A stretch of DNA of 64,000 nt. Origin: Pseudomonas sp. SDI (GTDB lineage: Bacteria; Pseudomonadota; Gammaproteobacteria; Pseudomonadales; Pseudomonadaceae). This document shows, one piece after another, positions 61,457 through 64,000 of the stretch; position 1 is the stretch's first letter; every line of letters starts with the position of its first letter. The notes beneath the pieces were generated by a model. That model saw only the letters and a list, made by a program, of their open reading frames with translations, was not told where the DNA came from and did no database searches. The stretch is taken from positions 1 through 64,000 of the forward strand of contig NZ_QETK01000010.1 of assembly GCF_003105155.1 (NCBI RefSeq), given 5' to 3'. The position numbers and the translations under genes were made by a program.

Positions 61457-61471
61457 TGGCACGAAAGCTGA
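61457..61471 (+). promoter_or_regulatory. Sigma-54 promoter of hmp
   Basis: TGGCAC-N5-CTGA has a perfect -24 element and a -12 element that keeps G but has A for the final C. It lies 48 bases before the hmp start codon and 42 bases after the last NorR site, so it is the expected target of NorR. Confidence 0.6.
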
Positions 61472-61518
61472 AGTGCATAAGCCAGTCATTCAAGAAGCCG
61501 CAGGCTCTGGAGTTCGTA

Positions 61519-62700
61519 ATGCTTAATGCCCAAGACCGTGCCATCGTCAAAGCCACTGTGCCGCTGCTGGAAAGCGGTGGTGAAGCGCTGACCACGCATT
61601 TCTACACGATGATGCTCAGCGAGTACCCAGAAGTGCGTCCGCTGTTCAACCAGGCCCACCAGGCCAGCGGTGACCAGCCCCGCGCACTGGCCAACGGCGT
61701 GCTGATGTACGCCCGGCACATCGACCAGCTGGAGCAACTCGGCGGGCTGGTCAGCACCATCATCAACAAGCATGTGGCCTTGCAGATCCTGCCGGAGCAT
61801 TACCCGATCGTCGGTCGCTGCCTGCTGCGGGCCATCGAGGAGGTGCTGGGCAAGGACATCGCCACCGCTGAAGTGCTGGCGGCCTGGGGGGCTGCCTATC
61901 AGCAACTGGCCGATATCCTGATTGGTGCCGAAGAGGGCATGTACCAGCAGAAGGCCGAGGCCGTTGGTGGCTGGCGCGGGGCGCGGGCGTTCAAGCTGGC
62001 CAAGCGGGTCGAGGAGAGCAGCGAGATCGTCTCGTTCTACTTCACGCCGGTCGACGGCGAGGCGATCCTCCAGGCCGAACCGGGCCAGTACATCGGTTTG
62101 CAGCTGTTTATCGACGGTGTCGAGCAGCGCCGCAACTATTCGCTGTCGGCCCTGAGCGACGGTGGCGAGTACCGCATCAGCGTCAAGCGCGAGCCGCAAG
62201 GCCAAGTGTCCAACTACCTGCATGAGCAGTTGCAGGTCGGCGACACGCTGAACCTGTTCCCGCCTTCGGGTGAGTTCACCCTGGCGGCCAGCAGCAAGCC
62301 ACTGGTGCTGATCAGCGGCGGCGTGGGGATCACGCCGACCCTGGCGATGGCCGAGGCGGCACTGGCGAGCGGGCGGCTGGTGCACTTCATCCATTGTGCG
62401 CGCAACGGTGCGGTGCATGCGTTCCGCGACTGGGCCGACGGGGTGGCGGCGCGCAACCCGCGATTCAAGCGCTTCTATTGCTACGCCGAGGATGACGGCG
62501 TAAGCCCGGCGGCCGATGCGCTGGGCATGCTCAGCCGCGACCAGCTCGGCCAGTGGCTGCCGCAAGAGCGCGATGTGGATGCTTACTTCCTCGGGCCGAA
62601 AGGCTTCATGGCCGCGGTCAAGAAGCACCTGAAGGGGCTGGGCGTGCCGGAAGGGCAGAGCCGCTATGAGTTCTTCGGCCCGGCCGCGGCACTCGAATAA
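61519..62700 (+). CDS. hmp: Nitric oxide dioxygenase (flavohaemoglobin)
   Basis: A 393-residue flavohaemoglobin. Globin domain (1-about 140): distal Tyr in HFYTMM, proximal His in INKHVAL, Tyr in PEHYPIVG. FAD domain (about 150-255): RNYSLSAL. NAD domain (about 265-390): ISGGVGITPTLAM and the ending YEFFGPAAALE. It turns NO and O2 into nitrate with NAD(P)H in the cytoplasm. The ATG at 61519 (MLNAQDRAIV) is the family start; the frame upstream to 61456 runs through the promoter. Confidence 0.96.
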   Translation: MLNAQDRAIVKATVPLLESGGEALTTHFYTMMLSEYPEVRPLFNQAHQASGDQPRALANGVLMYARHIDQLEQLGGLVSTIINKHVALQILPEHYPIVGRCLLRAIEEVLGKDIATAEVLAAWGAAYQQLADILIGAEEGMYQQKAEAVGGWRGARAFKLAKRVEESSEIVSFYFTPVDGEAILQAEPGQYIGLQLFIDGVEQRRNYSLSALSDGGEYRISVKREPQGQVSNYLHEQLQVGDTLNLFPPSGEFTLAASSKPLVLISGGVGITPTLAMAEAALASGRLVHFIHCARNGAVHAFRDWADGVAARNPRFKRFYCYAEDDGVSPAADALGMLSRDQLGQWLPQERDVDAYFLGPKGFMAAVKKHLKGLGVPEGQSRYEFFGPAAALE

Positions 62701-62825
62701 GGCTGGGCGGCGACGCTGTTAATGCTCTTTTAATGGTCCTGGCCTTCACTGCCTGCTTTGGGCAACGTGTAAACTGCGCCCGATCACTATCGGCGGTTGT
62801 TTACCACTAGACGAAGGACACAGGA

Positions 62826-63332
62826 ATGAATGAGCAAACACAGCGCCTGAACAGGGAACGGCGCTTTCTGGTACTGCTGGGCATCATCTGCCTGGCACTG
62901 ATCGGCGGCGCGCTGTACATGCAGATCGTTCTCGGCGAGGCGCCATGCCCGCTGTGTATCCTGCAACGTTATGCGCTGCTGCTGATCGCCGTGTTTGCCT
63001 TCATCGGTGCGGCCATGCCCGGCAAGCGCAGCCTGACTGTGCTCGAAGGCCTGGTGGTGCTCAGCGCTATCGGTGGTATTGCCGCTGCCGGCAACCATGT
63101 CTATATCCTCGCCAACCCCGCGATAAGCTGCGGTATCGACACCTTGCAACCGATTGTCGACGGCCTGCCGCTGGCCTCGGTGTTGCCGCTGGTGTTCCAG
63201 GTCGACGGGTTCTGCTCGACGCCCTACCCACCGGTACTCGGGCTGTCGCTGGCGCAATGGGCGCTGCTGGCCTTTATAATGACCGCCGTTCTGGTACCGC
63301 TGGGTATCTGGCGCAACCGTCGTCAGCCTTAG
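62826..63332 (+). CDS. dsbB: Disulfide bond formation protein B
   Basis: A 168-residue inner-membrane protein with four helices. The quinone-proximal pair CPLC lies at the first periplasmic loop (GEAPCPLCILQRYALL) and the second loop has the other cysteines (ISCGID and DGFCS). It re-oxidises DsbA and passes electrons to ubiquinone. It lies upstream of the cyo ubiquinol oxidase genes, as in other P. putida-group genomes as I recall, separated here by a 560-base leader. Confidence 0.93.
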   Translation: MNEQTQRLNRERRFLVLLGIICLALIGGALYMQIVLGEAPCPLCILQRYALLLIAVFAFIGAAMPGKRSLTVLEGLVVLSAIGGIAAAGNHVYILANPAISCGIDTLQPIVDGLPLASVLPLVFQVDGFCSTPYPPVLGLSLAQWALLAFIMTAVLVPLGIWRNRRQP

Positions 63333-63457
63333 ACAAAAGTCCTGCGTCAATGCAAGCCAATGGGGTAACGGAATTTTCACATCGGCTCGCACCGAGACCT
63401 CTTCGGGAATGCTCGCAGCCCTTGTAGTACGTGCGTTCCAGGGGGGTGGCAAAGGGT

Positions 63458-63472
63458 GCGACAAACTGTCGC
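63458..63472. promoter_or_regulatory. GCGNC-N5-GNCGC box, candidate RoxR/RegA-type site
   Basis: GCGAC-AAACT-GTCGC fits the RegA/PrrA/ActR consensus GCGNC-Nx-GNCGC. RoxR is the Pseudomonas member of that response-regulator family and is known to control terminal oxidases. The site is seen; its use by RoxR for cyo is inference. Confidence 0.5.
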
Positions 63473-63543
63473 GAAATTGATTTTCAGCGGCTTATTGTTA
63501 CCGATCCTGTAAAGGACTGTTGCGCAATAAGTCATAGTCAATG

Positions 63544-63570
63544 GGGGGCGACCTATCTACAATCGCCCCC
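63544..63570. repeat. Perfect hairpin in the cyo leader
   Basis: GGGGGCGA and TCGCCCCC pair exactly around eleven bases (CCTATCTACAA). There is no T-run after it. It may be the end of a dsbB transcript or a structured leader of cyoA mRNA. Confidence 0.6.
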
Positions 63571-63892
63571 AATTTCCGCTCGGCGCCGCTTGTGAGTCGC
63601 AGGATAAAAGGAGCTTCTGGCTCTTTTCGCTGACTTTGACGAGCATCGCCTGCGGCGATGCCGGGCTGACCCCCCTCCGTGATTTCCCGCACCAAATGGA
63701 ATTGGTCTGAACGCAGGCCTGTTGCCTACTGAAATCAAAACAATAAACACCGCATGACCGGTTTTGCCGAGCAGCCCAGCTGGACGCAAGGCACGACCGC
63801 ATTCGATCCCAAAATGCTAACGCTTGGCAGGACGAAGTGTTGGCGACCAAAACACAAATTGCATTGAAGCAAGCTGCTCTAGAGGTCGTGAG

Positions 63893-64000
63893 ATGAGTAA
63901 AAAGCGTTACCCCAGACTGTTTGGCATTCTGCCCTTTTTAGGCATGCTTTTACTCAGTGGGTGCAACTGGACCCTGATCGACGCGAAGGGCCAAGTCGGC
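63893..64000 (+). CDS. cyoA: Cytochrome bo3 ubiquinol oxidase subunit II, 5' part
   Basis: The first 36 codons are present (MSKKRYPRLFGILPFLGMLL, then LSGCNWTLIDAKGQVG) and the gene runs off the window. A lipoprotein signal with lipobox L-S-G-C (Cys24) followed by N-W-T-L-I-D-A-K-G is the CyoA opening. The protein is the periplasmic-facing subunit of the proton-pumping quinol oxidase. A purine-rich AGAGG lies ten bases upstream of the ATG. Confidence 0.88.
   Translation, partial: MSKKRYPRLFGILPFLGMLLLSGCNWTLIDAKGQVG

Larger units (their letters stand above)
63333..63892. other. Long leader region upstream of cyoA
   Basis: No gene is supported in these 560 bases. The stretch contains a GCGAC/GTCGC palindrome at 63458-63472 and a strong hairpin at 63544-63570, and must hold the cyo promoter. 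Minus-strand frames at 63498-63850 lack ribosome sites and family likeness. Confidence 0.6.

Overview
The window reads as chromosomal DNA of a Pseudomonas, most likely of the P. putida group. The support is the G+C-rich coding bias, a methionine gamma-lyase/E1 pair of the mdeRAB type, a FruB that fuses EIIA, HPr and EI next to a Cra-type repressor, the order nadC, DUF1631, ampD, ampE, and norR-hmp followed by dsbB and the start of cyoA. No database search was possible; names rest on motifs and family knowledge.

Layout. 1-341: a non-coding segment with hairpins and a GAGCCC tandem repeat. 342-4406: AraC regulator, EamA exporter, D-2-hydroxyacid dehydrogenase, LysR regulator. 4595-14573: two complete three-component efflux operons, an OMF/FUSC/DUF1656/HlyD set and, after a second LysR gene, an MFS/HlyD/OMF (EmrAB type) set. 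14620-17178: two short-chain dehydrogenases, a thioredoxin-like protein and a small membrane protein. 17303-18067: ISL3 transposase scar and AT-rich debris. 18068-19862: an unknown protein and speC.

20513-29000 is the most unusual part: an accessory segment beginning at the 5' stub of an ECF sigma-factor gene. It holds three paralogous cytoplasmic-looking proteins of 270-272 aa, a tightly overlapping ABC ATPase/MacB/TolC/MacA operon, and a Sec-secreted two-cysteine protein of 152 aa at the end of that operon. All three paralogues carry the same leader, in which CAAGGATG sits in a GGCA/TGCC hairpin about 40 nt before the ATG. The secreted protein gene has a near-consensus RsmA/CsrA site over its Shine-Dalgarno. 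I infer a Gac/Rsm-controlled system in which MacAB-TolC exports the small disulfide protein.

29065-33560: mdeR, mdeA, mdeB (methionine breakdown and 2-oxobutyrate oxidation). 33645-42508: nadC, DUF1631 gene, ampD, ampE, a chemoreceptor with a FliA promoter, tatD and cra. 42665-48322: Cra operator and fruBKA. 48326-54062: class V aminotransferase fold enzyme, DUF3820 gene, a stress-type four-helix protein behind a sigma-54 promoter, a diguanylate cyclase, an OprD porin and a small secreted protein. 54231-55818: low-coding, AT-richer tract with one small gene, a lipase fragment and a LuxR-type autoinducer-domain pseudogene. 56085-59796: Aer-like receptor, YkgJ protein, small secreted protein, and cheV with a FliA promoter. 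59811-62700: divergent norR/hmp with three NorR operators. 62826-64000: dsbB, a long cyo leader with a GCGNC-N5-GNCGC box, and the first 36 codons of cyoA.
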